A stretch of DNA of 64,000 nucleotides from Leptodactylus fallax. Taxonomy: Eukaryota; Chordata; Amphibia; Anura; Leptodactylidae. This document shows, in pieces, positions 34,838-46,261 of this stretch (its first letter is position 1; the number at the start of each line of letters is the position of its first letter). The position numbers were made by a program, and so were the translations under genes. Under the pieces are notes generated by a model. The model was not told the DNA's origin. It saw only the letters and a list, made by a program, of their open reading frames with translations, and searched no databases. The stretch spans positions 3,362,501-3,426,500 of the forward strand of contig CAMRHE010000157.1 of the NCBI GenBank assembly GCA_947044405.1. Direction: 5' to 3'.

Positions 34838-35040
34838 AGGCTAAGGCCACAAGTAGCGGGCCGCAGCACTTTTCACAGAAAGTCCACAGAGGTTTCTGCA
34901 GGTATAACCGCACCGGTTTGCAGCGTGTGCACTGCGCGTATTTTTTAACAATGTGTAATCCCATCAACTTTGCAGCGGCTGTAAAACACCACTCTTTTTC
35001 CAGATTGTAGTGTTTACGCCATGTGGGGCCCCGGCCTAGC
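34838..35040. repeat. GGCTAAGGCCCCACGT-family MITE
   Basis: Left GGCTAAGGCCACAAGTAGCG, right GCCATGTGGGGCCCCGGCCT. It begins directly at the TTTAA that ends the element to its left. Confidence 0.7.
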
Positions 35041-35565
35041 ATCAACATTATTTTTTTTTTTTTTTTATGTTTTTGAGCATTTTATAAAATTTTTTTTTTC
35101 AGTCCCACAAGCAGACTTTATCATGCATTCTTTGCATAATGCACCTAAGCGACTACTAGACTTCTGTACATGGTAGGTTTGAGTCCATTGTTCAGCCTTG
35201 TGCTGCTATGACAATTGCATTTTGGGGAAGGGGGGGGGGAAGATTGATTGTCATAGGGACCACCCTCCTTTTGTCTAACTTCTTAGGCATTTAAGGTGTT
35301 TAAGGGGTTAAATGGTTAGGATTGGAGTTCTCTCAATTCCTGCTGTTGCTGCAGAGTGCTGTGATATACACAGTGTTGCTTAACACTCTGTGAATTCTTC
35401 AGAATTTTCTATATTTTTGTATAATTTTGACCTAAAACCATATCAGATTTTCATACGAGTTCTAAAAGTAGATAAAGAGAAACAATCCAAACAAATCAAA
35501 GTAATTTATATATAGAAGAAAATGACCCAATATCACACATCTGTGCATGTCAAAAATATTGTGAA

Positions 35566-35720
35566 CTATGTAGTATACAGTATTGGCTTTTCTATATGAA
35601 GCTGTTGTTGCTATGATGACATTTAGTGTACTTATATTTTGCACTTCCACTGCCTTATCCATGTATTTCCCTGTTTCTCCTTTCAAAAATCAATAAAAAC
35701 TTTTCAATTAAAAAAAATAT
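35566..35720 (+). mobile_element. Short retroposed 3' fragment with poly(A) and 10-bp TSD
   Basis: TATTGTGAAC at 35556-35565 and again at about 35724-35733 bracket a segment that ends with AATCAATAAAAAC and an A-rich tail. That is the signature of target-primed reverse transcription, probably a 5'-truncated LINE 3' UTR. It sits inside the terminal part of the Tc1. Confidence 0.6.
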
Positions 35721-35736
35721 ATGTATTGTGAACCTT

Positions 35737-37091
35737 TCAGTATCTGGTGTGACCCCCTTGTGCAGCATTAACCGCATCTATACATTTTTGGCACATCGAC
35801 TTGGAGGAATTCTAGACCATTCCTCTATACAAAGCAGCTTCAACTCTGTTATGTTGGTGGGTTTCCTCCCATGAACTGCTTGCTTTTAGTCCTTCTACAT
35901 CCTTTCTATTGGATTAAGGTCAGGACTTTGACTTGGCCATTCAAAACCTTAACTATGTTCTTCTTTAACCATTCTTTGGTAGAACAACTTGTATGCTTAG
36001 GGTTGTTGTCTTGCTGCTTGACACATGCTCTCTTGAGATTCGGCTCACAGATAAATGTCCTGACATTTTCCTTTAGAATTTGCTGGTATAATTTAGAATT
36101 AATTATTTGATCAATGCTGCCAAGCTCTCCTAACCTACAAGCAGCAAAACAGGCCCACCCCATGATATTACCACCACTGTGTTTCACAGATGATAGAAGT
36201 TTTTCATGGAAGATTCCATTGCTTAAAGAGGACCTTTCATGTCCTCAGGAGCATGCGGTTTTATATACCGCTAGAAAGCTGACAGTGCCGTTAGTTTTCT
36301 GCCCATCATCAGAAGGGCGTTCCTGACAGTCTAGCTGGGCTGTGAGGAATGCCCCCCCTGACTGTACTCGTCCATAGCCCTGTATTGTGACGAACAATCC
36401 CCCCATTACAGGGCTATGGACAAGTTCAGTCAGGGGGGGCGTTCCTCACAGCCCAGCTAGACTGTCAGGAACCTCCTTCTGAAGATGGGCAGAAAACTAA
36501 CGGCACCAATATCTCCAGCCCCGGGGCACATAATGGGAAAGCCGACAGTGCGCTGAATTCAGCGCACTGTCATCTTTTTAGCGGTATATAAAACCGCATG
36601 TGTCTCATGCTTCTCATTTAAACCAAAAATCTCTATGTTGGTCTCATCTTTCCACAAACAATTGATCCAATAGCCTTCTAGCTTGTCCAGGTGATCTTTA
36701 GCAAAGTGCAGATGGGCAGCAATGTTCTTTTTAGAGAGCAGAGCTTTCCCCTTGCAATCCTGACATACTCTCCATTGTTGTTTAGAGTTTCCTGATGGGT
36801 GATTTATGAACATCAATATTCACCTATGTGAGAAAGGCCTTTAGTTTCTTATAGGTTACCTTGCATTAGTTTGTGACCTCGCAGACTATTAAACACCTGG
36901 CTTTTGATTATCTTGATCTTTGTTGGTCACCTACTCTTTGGGAGGAGGATAATGGTCTTGAATTTCCTCCACTTGTACATAATCTGTCTAATTGTGGATT
37001 AGTGGAGTCCAAACTCTTTAGAGATAGTTTTGTAACCTTTTGTAGTCTAATGAGCTTCAACAACTTCTGAAATCTAATTTTTGTGTGCCAT
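35737..37091 (-). pseudogene. Tc1 transposase remnant, split by a foldback element
   Basis: Read from about 37091 down to 35737. Recognisable blocks: a degenerate HTH region (about 37060-36880), CLWKDETNIEIFGLNEKHE (36610-36670) with the first Asp, then the inserted foldback at 36225-36608, then MKHSGGNIMGWACFAA (36140-36187), QQDNNPKHTSCS (about 35990-36010) with the second Asp, and a frameshifted [10 protein letters not shown] region at about 35910. Multiple stops. The 85- and 93-residue ORFs are its fragments. Confidence 0.85.
36225..36608. mobile_element. Foldback element with AAAGAGGACCTTTCAT end, inserted in Tc1
   Basis: Left arm (36225-36400) and right arm (36400-36605) are largely inverted: GCATGCGGTTTTATATACCG against CGGTATATAAAACCGCATG, CTGACAGTCTAGCTGGGCTG against CAGCCCAGCTAGACTGTCAG, CATAGCCCTGTA against TACAGGGCTATGG. 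The last ~18 bases of the right end are missing. GCTT occurs at both borders. A full relative is at 49480-49815. Confidence 0.8.
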
Positions 37092-37456
37092 GAGGCACTT
37101 CTACAAACATGTCTTGTGAAGATCAGACTTTGATAAATCCCTTTTCCTTAACTAAATCTGGCCTCCCACTCACACCTGATTCTCATCCCATTGACTGAAA
37201 CACCTGACGCTAATAACGCCTTAAAATTATCTGTTAATCTTAAAGGCTCACATACGTGTGCCACTAGCAGATATGTGATATTGGATCATTTTCTTAAATA
37301 TATAAATACCAAGACTAATATTTTTCCCTAGTTTCTTTGTTTGTTTTTTTTCATTTTATCTACTTTTAGAGTTTGTGTTAACATCTGATGCAGTTTTTGG
37401 TCATACTTATAAATATAGAAAATTCTGAAGAGTTCACAAACTTTCAAGTACCACTG

Positions 37457-38314
37457 TACAGCAGGGACCTGCTGCACATGAGGAAATTTCAGCTACTGAG
37501 CCCACTCCATGCACTCCTTTGAAACTTCTAATGCAGAGGGTCATATGAAAAGTTAACATCATACCTGTCAAGCTGAAGAGCGGTCAGATTCCAGTTATGC
37601 TAGTTTTATCAAATGCACAGTAATACCTAAGATGTTATCAATTACAGGGATCGAAAACATGACTGAGCAAATAAATGGTTATTGGAAGCTGCAGTTTAGT
37701 GAACAGTTGTTAAACTTTTACTGGCAAATAATGCGCAAATGTGTATCACACAACAGAGCTTCTAATAAACCAGCTTACTTATTATAGTGTGATAATGTGG
37801 CGCAAGGTCCTTTTTTTTTTTTTTTTTTTTTTTTTTAGCCAAAGATGCACCACATACCACTTTCCGCATCAAGGTAGGGACTCCTCAACGCAACATCAGT
37901 TTTCTGCCGTGAGTTATACTGGAATTCTACACCAGTTCCTGACTGGTGTAGATTTCTATTCTGGTACATGGGAGTGTACCTGATTTATTAAGAGTCTGAG
38001 CCTCTTGAACATTTGGACGTGACTTGCACCTATCGGAGCCTTTATTAAGACTGGCATAGGAAACACCATTTTTAATAAATCTGCCACATCTAGTGTACAA
38101 TAAGTGTCCTTATAATGACCGAGCACTGCCTCCATCCTCTGAAAATTATCTTTTATTTCATAGTCAAATCAAGAGGCTGTAAAGATAAAAGGAATGAAAC
38201 CTGCACACCACAACATGGCCACTATGCTGTGATGGCCCCTAGGGGCTGTGTTAGGGGTCTTGCTGACTTCTTCCTTTAGCACTCCACCCCCTTGACTGAA
38301 ACACCTAATTTTAA
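37457..38314. other. Intergenic DNA; poly(T) 37811-37836 and repeat 37850-38090
   Basis: CACCAGTTCCTGACTGGTGTAG and GATTTCTATTCTGGTACATGG at about 37931-37972 match the block at 62540-62605, so a dispersed repeat is present. No gene is supported. Confidence 0.4.
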
Positions 38315-38790
38315 TCTCTTATATATATAAAAATGAGTTCCTGTCTGTCTGTCTGTCTGTCTGTTCTTTATGCGCGACCAAACGACTGGACCGATCCTCA
38401 CCAAATTTGGCACACATGTACATCAGGTGTCCGGGAATATTATAGACTGGGTCTCAGCTCTCTTGGACGTACCGTTCCTGAGGTACAGTATTCCCAAAAA
38501 ATGACCAGCATTAGTCTATACAAGCCTGCAAGTCTTTCACTCATATTCCAACTGCATACACACGGTCACATGTCCCTTATCAGCCAATAACAGCTCGCAG
38601 GCGCTTACTCTCCTCAGGCACACAGGTTTCCATAGCAACCAAGCTATGTATGACCTGTATTAGTGAATAGCAGTTCACAGGACCTTAAATATTCAGTCAT
38701 ATCACATGTATCAGCCAATATAAGTTCACATTTAATTTACCAGGTTTCCATAACAACACAGCCATAAATAGACTGTACCTATACTGGACT

Positions 38791-39349
38791 CAGTGGCATA
38801 ACTAGCAATGGCAGGGCCCCAAGGCGAACATTTGACATGGGACCCCCCCCTGCACAAACTGCATTCCTGCACACACTATTATGTCTCATAGTGGCCCTTG
38901 CACACAGTATTCTGCCCCATAGTGGCCCGTGCACACAGTATCATAGTGGCCCCTTCATATAGTATTATGCGCACTCCCCGCTACCTCTTCAATGTTGGAC
39001 CAGGTGTCACGTGAGCCAGGCATGCATCGCAACGCATAATGACGTCGGACTGGCCCACAGACGTCTGGGACGTCATCAAGGAGGCCTGAAGCCTGCTGAA
39101 AAGACCCCAGAGTATAATGATAGCAGTGTTTGTGGGGTTCACGGCCCACAGGCCTTACTTACCAATCCCCGCTCCTGCTCACAGCCGCCTCTGCAGAAGG
39201 TGAAGTGCAGGCGGCCGTGAGCAGGAGTGGGGATCGGTAAGTAAATAGGGCCCGTTACCTGCTGGTGTTAAAAAAAAAAAAAAAAAAAAAAACATGTCCC
39301 GGGCCCTGTGGCAGCTGCTACCACTGCTAAACCGGTATTTACGCCACTG
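38791..39349. mobile_element. hAT-like element with perfect 8-bp TSD
   Basis: CAGTGGCATAACTAGC at the left and TATTTACGCCACTG at the right, flanked by ACTGGACT on both sides (38783-38790 and 39350-39357). Inside: a short ~30-bp array (38865-38970), GACCCCAGAGTATAATGATAG, and a hairpin GCTCCTGCTCACAGCCGCCT with its complement. It interrupts one of two duplicated Helitron segments; the other segment at 40000 gives the uninterrupted ACTGGACTGCCATA. Confidence 0.9.
38865..38970. repeat. ~30-bp minisatellite inside the hAT
   Basis: Three to four units like CACACAGTATTATGTCTCATAGTGGCCC. Same unit family as at 8300, 9615, 26888 and 59003. Confidence 0.65.
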
Positions 39350-39408
39350 ACTGGACTGCCATACTGGATTTCAGCATTCTTATAAATTGAAACTTTTTCA
39401 AACTACTC

Positions 39409-39636
39409 ATGTCCCCTGCAGCAAAATGCATGGCTGCTGCTCAAGCTAATGAAAACTCTCAGCAGACCCAAGCCTGTCTCCAATCTGATAAGGTATGTTA
39501 CAGACAACAGCGAGCTGCTGAAACTCCCCAGCAGACCCAAGCCCGTCTCCAATCTGACAAAGCATTGTCAGCCACATGCACACAGCTGCACTCCAGGTTT
39601 CAAAAACAACCCAGCCATTTTTCTTCACTGCTGTAG
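39409..39636 (+). pseudogene. Helitron ORF remnant with AAETPQQTQARLQSDK-type repeats
   Basis: A 75-codon open frame contains two direct peptide repeats, ANENSQQTQACLQSDK and AAETPQQTQARLQSDK. Such AAETPEQRQARL repeats occur in the N-terminal region of Helitron-encoded proteins. No Rep HUH motif or helicase domain is present in this copy, so it is a leftover of a larger gene and not functional for transposition. Confidence 0.6.
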
Positions 39637-40102
39637 GTCAGCTTTAAAGGGGCAGGGCGCTGTGGATGACACTGTTACACAAGGTCACATACACACAGCT
39701 TTACTCCAGGTTTTCCATAACAACCGATCGCAGGTTTTTCACTGATATCCAAACTGATATGCACATGATCACATGACACTTATGGACCAATGGAAAATCG
39801 CAGGTTCAGTCTTGACTTACACACAGCTTTACACCAGGTTTCCATAGCAACCAAGCTATTTATGTCCTGTATGAGTCAATAGCAGTTCGCAGGTCCTTAA
39901 ATATTCAGTCATATGACGTGTATTAGCCAATGTAAATTCACATTTCATTTACCAGGTTTCCATAGCAACACAGCCATAAATAGACTATACCTATACTGGA
40001 CTGCCATAATGGATGTCAAGTGCAAAACTGGCCAATTCTTATGGGGTCACTACACAAACAAAAAATGAAATATACCCGTGCGAAGCTGGGTCCTTCCTCT
40101 AG

Positions 40103-40915
40103 TATGGAATAAAAGTTAATTTGCAAATTGAGGAAATGCTCAGACAACACATGAGATGCTCTGTGGGGTAGTGGTGATGGTTTGGGTGGATAAATCAAGC
40201 TGACAGATTCCTTATAAAGGCTCTAGTTGGGAGTTACAGAAATGGCCGAATACAGCGTTTTTACACAGTTTCCATGTTGCCATGAAAGGCTAAGAAAGCA
40301 ATAACCCTTTAAAGCATAGCAGATGGAGTTATAGTTCAATGATGTTTTTGCAAGGTATTATTATGCCATTCTTTTAACTTTTCAACACAAATATACTCCA
40401 GCATTGATTAGACTGCCCAATGATAGCTTTGGTATATCAGAATGATCAGCTAATATTCTATATTTTGCACACACAGCTAAATACAAAACATGGTTATCAA
40501 ATTTTCTACTTAACTTGCCATTACAGCAAGTGCTCAATTGTATACAAAAAAAAACTACACTTAAATTCATAGGAGACTGTAAGCAAAGCACTTTATACAA
40601 TGGGAAGGGTCATCAGAAAGTAATTGAGACTTCTGAAGACCTTCTTTCATTGAATGCTTTTAAATTGTTTTTCCAGTAAAATTAAAAATCTGCTTAAATG
40701 TTCCAAAAAAACAAACAAAAAAAGTTATAGAAGTTACTGATATATGGCTATTATCCACAGTACCCCAATCTTCAGCTACCCCTCTAGTTGATTCCCAGCA
40801 GCTCCCTTTGTGCTTGTGCTTAACACAGGAAAGAACGATGTGTAAAAGGGCAGGTTGACTGACTCAGTGCAATAGCTAAGGCATTTTCAGTCCATGCACC
40901 ACTTAGGTAGGCTGC
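40103..40915. other. Intergenic DNA, nothing recognised
   Basis: Small ORFs without domains. No repeat pairs supported. Confidence 0.35.
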
Positions 40916-41429
40916 AGGTCCGTGGCTTACACTGACAGAAGATTATGACCTCTGCCCCGATGCAGGCACGATGACGTCATTCATCGGAGCCTGCTTTGCT
41001 GTGGAAGAAAGAGATCGCCCTGCTGCTCTTCGTGGGAGTGCAGGTAAGTACTGGAACATATTATACTGTGTGGGGGCCCTTCGCTATTTATAATCACATA
41101 GTATCTGTTTTATAGCAGACATGTGATATTACAGGCTGTAATAACATTGCGCGGTCACTATAAAACAGATCCTGTGCGATGTGGATAGTGAACATTTATT
41201 TATTGTTCAAAAGTATACCAAATGAAAACTTCTACCTTTCAGTACAAAGTTATTTGTATCATTGAAAGCTCCTCATAGCCCCATTCACACAACTGTATTT
41301 TGGGGGGTCCGTAACTGTCCGCAATTGTGGAGTATTAAGGTTAAATTGCTGTGTTGGCACTTTGCAATAAATTAATGGGTTTTGGGTTGCAGTTTGGACA
41401 CACTGTCTCTAAAAGTTTCACCATCACTG
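40916..41429. repeat. Fragment of the GTGATGGCGAACC hAT family
   Basis: Shares with 26750-26890 and 27350-27560 the blocks GCTTACACTGACAG, TCTTCGTGGGA, TATCTGTTTTATAGCAGACATG and GGTTTTGGGTTGCAGTTTGG, and ends AAGTTTCACCATCACTG. The left end and the minisatellite are missing, and about 160 unrelated bases (41175-41335) interrupt it. Confidence 0.7.
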
Positions 41430-41536
41430 TTAAAGGGGGTGCAGCGGTAGTAGTGAAAATTAGGAAAAAAACTATGGAGAAATTTCCTGGGAGTTGTTTT
41501 ATGTAATTATATTTTAGGTTTCTATAAAATGTATGT

Positions 41537-42848
41537 CAGAGGAGTAACTAGTGAGATGGCCCTTGGACCCATTGACTCTGTGGGGACACTGCAAACACCT
41601 GTAGCCCCCTTCAACTGCCCCCTCAATACATAATAGAACAGGAAGGAGTTGGCTTACTGCCACTCTGTAACTTGTAACCCATAATACAGATCAGGCCAGA
41701 GGCTTACAAGATGCCATGCCCACAAGCAAGATGTCTGCTTCCCGGCAATGACATCACAGCATTGTGCCTCTTGCACTGGGACACAGATGTCTGAAGGAAG
41801 TGGCTTGGAGTTTACAAGCCAGAAGAAGTAAGAAGACAGAGCATATTATAAGTACCATTTTATATTATTAGTAGCATTATAAATTATATAAAGAGACATC
41901 TTGTATATAAGGGAACCTTAATAATATAAGGGGGGCATTATTAATATAAGGGGGCAGTATTTATGTCAGGGGGCATCAGGGGCATAATATAAGAGTGCAA
42001 TTTGGAAGTATTACAGTGCTACTTGGGATTTATGAAAGGGGCTGTCCAGCTAATTTTTATTGATGATCAAGCCTTAGGATTGGTCATTAATAAGAGGTCA
42101 ATGGAAGGCTGGCAACTGGGGCCTCACTAATCAGCTGTTTCAAGGGGCCACAATGCAGAGGTAAGCATGGTGACCTCTTCACTGTTTACATTGCACACCA
42201 TCTTTTTTATAGCAGCCATGTTATGTAATTACAGTCTCACCCATAGATGTGAATAGGATGGGGCTGTAGTTACATCACATGGCCACTATGAACCAAACAA
42301 TACAGTGTAACAAAAGGAGTCACGTTTGCCTGTGTGTCGGTTCCCCGCTGATCTTTTAATGATGACTATAGGTCATTGATTAAAATTAACTGAATTTCAT
42401 TAAAGAAGGGAACACACAGAGAGCTCTATTTAAAAGGGCACACAGGGGCTTTACTAATTTAAGGGGGCACACAGGGACATTATTCATTTAAAGATGCACA
42501 CAGGGGGTACTGTTTATTTCCAGGGGATTTTTATATAATATATTTTATAATTGGTAGTAGCAGCATGAAGAAAATGTGGATCGGGCGCTGAAAAGTGTGG
42601 AGCAAAAGATATCTGTGTCACAAACCCTACAGAAAGAAGTCACAGGTGGAAGAAGTGGTCATGGTTGTTTGGATGGAAAAGAAGGGAAACGTGAGCGATT
42701 GCAGTCAGAGATTTCACCTGTAAGTCACTTAATGTTTCCTGCAATGTATTCACCTAAACGGTCTGCAGAACTCTGTGTAGCGCTATTACTATACAGTCAC
42801 CGTATATTGATAACATCCTCTACCATGTGCTGAAGTCATAGCTGTGCC
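41537..42848. mobile_element. Diverged copy of the CAGAGGCGTAGCTA hAT family
   Basis: Starts CAGAGGAGTAACTAGTGAG and is collinear with 58345-61411 over its right half (AAGGGGGCAGTATTTATGTC, GGAAGAAGTGGTCATGG, TAAGTCACTTAATG, TGTATTCACCTAAA). Right end is decayed (GTGCTGAAGTCATAGCTGTG against GTGCTGAACCCCTAGCTACG). The 85-codon frame at 42576-42833 lies in the conserved block but no domain is recognised. Confidence 0.65.
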
Positions 42849-42944
42849 ATATATACACATATACATATATTAGGAAGCAAGGGAACAGTCAATTCTTAAA
42901 GGTGCTATTCACTTTCTAATATTGATGGCTTATCCTCATTAAAT

Positions 42945-43135
42945 TGCTGAAAATGTTAATCCTAACAATGATAGAAAGCTGTCAGAACACACAGTACAGT
43001 ACATTGCAGCTTTCTGTATATAGGAATGTGTAGCAGTAAACCAGAGTGCCCATACTGACCCCCGTTTACTGACAAAAGTTCGTACAATGAACACGTGTGC
43101 ATCAGAACTGGGCCATAGAGCAAGTTCTAGACATG
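42945..43135 (+). pseudogene. Tc1-like transposase fragment
   Basis: A collinear fragment of the same family as 15922-16815: GATAGAAAGCTGTCAGAACACACAGT, then a CATTGCAGCTTTCTGTATA stretch, CCCATACTGACCCC and CATCAGAACTGGGCCATAGAGCA correspond to the SExTVHRSL...VPMLTPVH...HQNWTxEQ coding region. About 190 bases only, frames broken. Confidence 0.7.
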
Positions 43136-44151
43136 CCAATAAACACTTTCCATTGATATATTAAAGGGATGATAACATTTACTGCTGACAAGAAAATTAT
43201 GAACCATGTCTACAAATCTAAAAGATTAAAAAGTAGGAACTGTCATGTGTGATATCAGACAATGATCTGTGCATTTCTGCTATTGTCTGAGCACTTGAGT
43301 GGCTATCCATACTGTCATTATGCTAACATTAGTTCTGCAGAACTCCTTTATTTTATTTTTTTTCCTGTCTAGTCCAATGGTCGGTGGGGCCGTACTGCTA
43401 GCAGGGGTGGTGTAGTGCCCATTGTTTAGAATAGAATAGGATCCTTCTAGCACATAACAGCTCTATTCTCACTAGCCTTTGTGTGAAAGAACTCTGTGGA
43501 TGGAGATTTCACAATGTGCATTCATGAAGATACTAGCAGCTAGCAGCATTATTAGGCTTCTCCTATTACAGCCATAGAACTGAACCTATGCGCTAATGAC
43601 AAAAGTGTGTGTAGTATATTTGGACAACATAAAAGCCATTCCTGACATTAATGGAGACAGTGTTTGGCATTCCCTTACCGCTCATACTCACAGCGTGGTA
43701 CGGTATTGTTCCTGAGCCAAGTCATGAGACTAATTTTAAAGTGATAGGACAAAATTTAATGAATTTTAATAAAATGTGGAGTTAAATGCACATTAAAGCT
43801 GTAGGAGCCATAATACTAGTAGTATGTCATAAGTCTAACACATAATACATTGATTTTTGAATGCTTATGTTTGTTAGGAGTTTCACATATGATAGGAAAC
43901 AAGAAACTCCAATCATACATTATAATGTACAAATAATTCTGTTTTTGGTACTGTTCATGTGTCTCTATCTTTGTCATTTACCTACTGTCCTCAGATATGA
44001 ACCTGTATACCTGGCACTTTCTGCTATCATACAGGTCCAGACACTGTCCACAGCTCACCCACCCACCATTTCTCTTGACTCTGGTGTGATATTGAGCTAA
44101 TAGTTACTGAAACAATGCTTCTTTTGCTTCAGCTGCTGCAAAATCTCTTTC
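43136..44151. other. Intergenic DNA, nothing recognised
   Basis: Single-copy-looking sequence. The + ORF at 43861-44100 has no domain. Confidence 0.35.
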
Positions 44152-44325
44152 AGGCTAAGGCCCCACGTAGCGGCCCACAGCAAAAAAGCACTGTGGGAAA
44201 AACTACGGCAGCAACCGGTCGCGGTCTTTCCCACAGTGTTTGTCACAGAAAGTTCACAGAGATTTCTTCTGCAGACTTTCTGCTTCCATTATATCTACTT
44301 TCTGCTTCCATTATAATGCCCAGGC
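44152..44325. repeat. GGCTAAGGCCCCACGT-family MITE, right part missing
   Basis: CAGGCTAAGGCCCCACGTAG then GCGGCCCACAGCAAAAAAGCA and CACAGAAAGTTCACAGAG match 51162-51270. The opposite end is absent; ACTTTCTGCTTCCATTATA is present twice at the break. Confidence 0.65.
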
Positions 44326-45902
44326 GTTAGCACCATTCCCTCCCTGAGTCTCCACTTGGTATGCTTACCCGTTGCTGATTCCAATATGTCTATAGGTATG
44401 GTGACCCCTTACGGCTTTGTATCTTGGTCCTGAATATATTCTTTATATTATATTTATGGTATTCATTATTTATTCAATTACTTGGGCTATAGATCCTTTG
44501 TGCTACAGGGTCCTACATACTTTATGTATGATTGTTGTATTTACATGTATTATTGTCATCTCTTACTCATACTTGTAACTAGGGATTGTTGTAGCCTGTG
44601 TGGTTCTAGGGAGTTGAGGGTTAGGAATCACACAGCGACTGATTCCTTGTTATGTATACTATTTACTGTATGTCCAGATATAATGTATTTTACATTAATA
44701 AAATTATCTTTTGCTAATTTCTATTGGCTTGTTTCCATACAATTTTTTTGGTTTTGTGTCAATCTGAGTGAATAGGCTGAGCTGCAATACCAAGCACAGC
44801 TACTATACAAACATACAGCCTTCAAACAGCTGATTGGCTGGGAGCCTGGGTGTCGGACCCCTGCTGATCTTTAAAGGGGTTTTCCCATGAAAGTAAGCGA
44901 TCCCCTATCCACCATTCCATTAATTTCAATAAATAGTGCTGGTAATAGGGAACTACAGCACTCAGCTATCTCCAGCACTTCCTAATGCCCATATACAATA
45001 TGCTTATCTTACATACATGTGGCATTATTGTAGGAGGGCGCTGCTTGTCTCCAGTCTGGCATGGTGGCTCATTACACAAAGTATTACCAGAAACATTTCT
45101 GTGATATTGTCTCCCATTAGCCAGACGTATTGCACAGAAAACATGTAATTATCAGATGTAGATTTTGGTCTTTGACTCGTTGAATCGTCAGATTATCATT
45201 TCCACAGTGTTTTCCTCTGAACCACCTGTTTCGGGATAGTGAAATATGACACATTGACACGTCAGCTCCATGCTAAGAAAACACTAAGCATAACTTGTTA
45301 ATTGGTTTATCATGTCTGGCACACCACATGTTACAGTGTACTGTATCTATGAATGCTACTGAATATATGCGCTCCCTAACAAGTATCATTATTAATAGGT
45401 CTTAGAAGAAGCAATGTGCTATAAAGTAGGGATATACATTAAAAGGAAACTATGCTATTTAACTTTCTATACATTCATTAGCAAGGTTTAGATAAAAACA
45501 TATAACGTTTTATTGACTTTTATTTACTGAAAGAGGTTATAATAACATGTATTAAATGTATCCCCTATCCACAGAGGATTGGTGGTGATCCTGGATCATG
45601 AGATTGGTGGTCCGGAGTCCCCCCTGATTGAATAGAACTGCGGGTATGGGGAGGCTGAGTACAGTATTCAGCTATCTCTGGCAGTCCCCTAACCAAGATG
45701 TTTCTTAGCTATACTATTGTCTAGATCATATGGGCCAGATTTATCAATTTGTTTATACCAGTTTTTCCTAAGCTCCTGCGCCACATTTTCCAACAAGTGT
45801 TGAGAGATTTGCTTGAAGATTCAGAGAACTTATCAAAAGGTTCTGACACTTTCCTACTTCACCTATGACACACTGGGGCAGATTTATTATTACTGTGTAA
45901 AA
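44326..45902. other. Intergenic DNA with isolated MITE ends
   Basis: TTAAAGGGGTTTTCCCATG at 44872 and CCCTATCCACAGAGGATTGG at 45563 are element-end words without supported partners. No genes. Confidence 0.35.
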
Positions 45903-45906
45903 TTAA

Positions 45907-46261
45907 AGAGGTTGCCCAGGCAATTTTTTTTTTCATTTTAAATATGACAGGAGAGGTGAAAAAAAACAAACAAAAAAAAAAAATCATACTCATCTGTCCC
46001 AGGTGGTCCAGTGTCCTCACAGCACAGTCTGTTCCTTCTGCTCCAGTGTCTTCTCACGGGTCTCTTCCTGAGTTCCGCTGAAGTCACCGATTAGCCTCAG
46101 CGGTCATGTATGGTTGGGACTTCCGCCACACGTCAACACTGGACAGAGAAGACTGGACCGTGCTGGAAGGCACCAGGGAAAGGTAAGATTTATTTTTTTC
46201 CTACCTCCCCTGGCCTATTTGAATAATAAATTTAATGTCCATTTTTGTCTGGACAACCCCT
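45907..46261. mobile_element. TTAA-type MITE
   Basis: TTAA (45903-45906), AGAGGTTGCCCAGGCAA; right end GTCTGGACAACCCCT then TTGA (mutated TTAA). Shares AATCATACTCA and CTCAGCGGTCA-type blocks with 56237-56586 and 63310-63635. Confidence 0.6.

Larger units (their letters stand above)
35371..37456 (-). mobile_element. Tc1 element (minus strand) with two later insertions
   Basis: The right end ...GTTCACAAACTTTCAAGTACCACTG (37432-37456) is followed by TA. The left end CAGTGTTGCTTAACACTCTG (35371) is a diverged inverted copy. The long sub-terminal repeats (GAATTTTCTATATTT and the AAAGTAGATAAAGAG block) are also inverted at 37340-37430. Subtracting a retroposed fragment (35566-35720) and a foldback element (36225-36608) leaves about 1.55 kb, a normal Tc1 length. 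Confidence 0.85.
38315..40102 (+). mobile_element. Helitron (rolling-circle transposon), deleted, with nested hAT
   Basis: Starts TCTCTTATATATATAAAAATG (TC 5' end, preceded by A) and ends ...CCCTGTGCGAAGC-like hairpin ACCCGTGCGAAGCTGGGT followed by CTCTAG and T (40102/40103). TC start, CTRR end, 3' hairpin about 10 bases before the end and insertion between A and T are Helitron hallmarks. A remnant coding segment is at 39409-39636. An internal ~170-bp direct duplication (38625-38790 and 39834-40005) and a nested hAT (38791-39349) are present. Confidence 0.75.

Noticed and set aside
42576..42833. 85-codon ORF in the conserved part of the hAT family
   Set aside because: The homologous region at 61130-61290 is frameshifted and stops early, so coding constraint is not supported.
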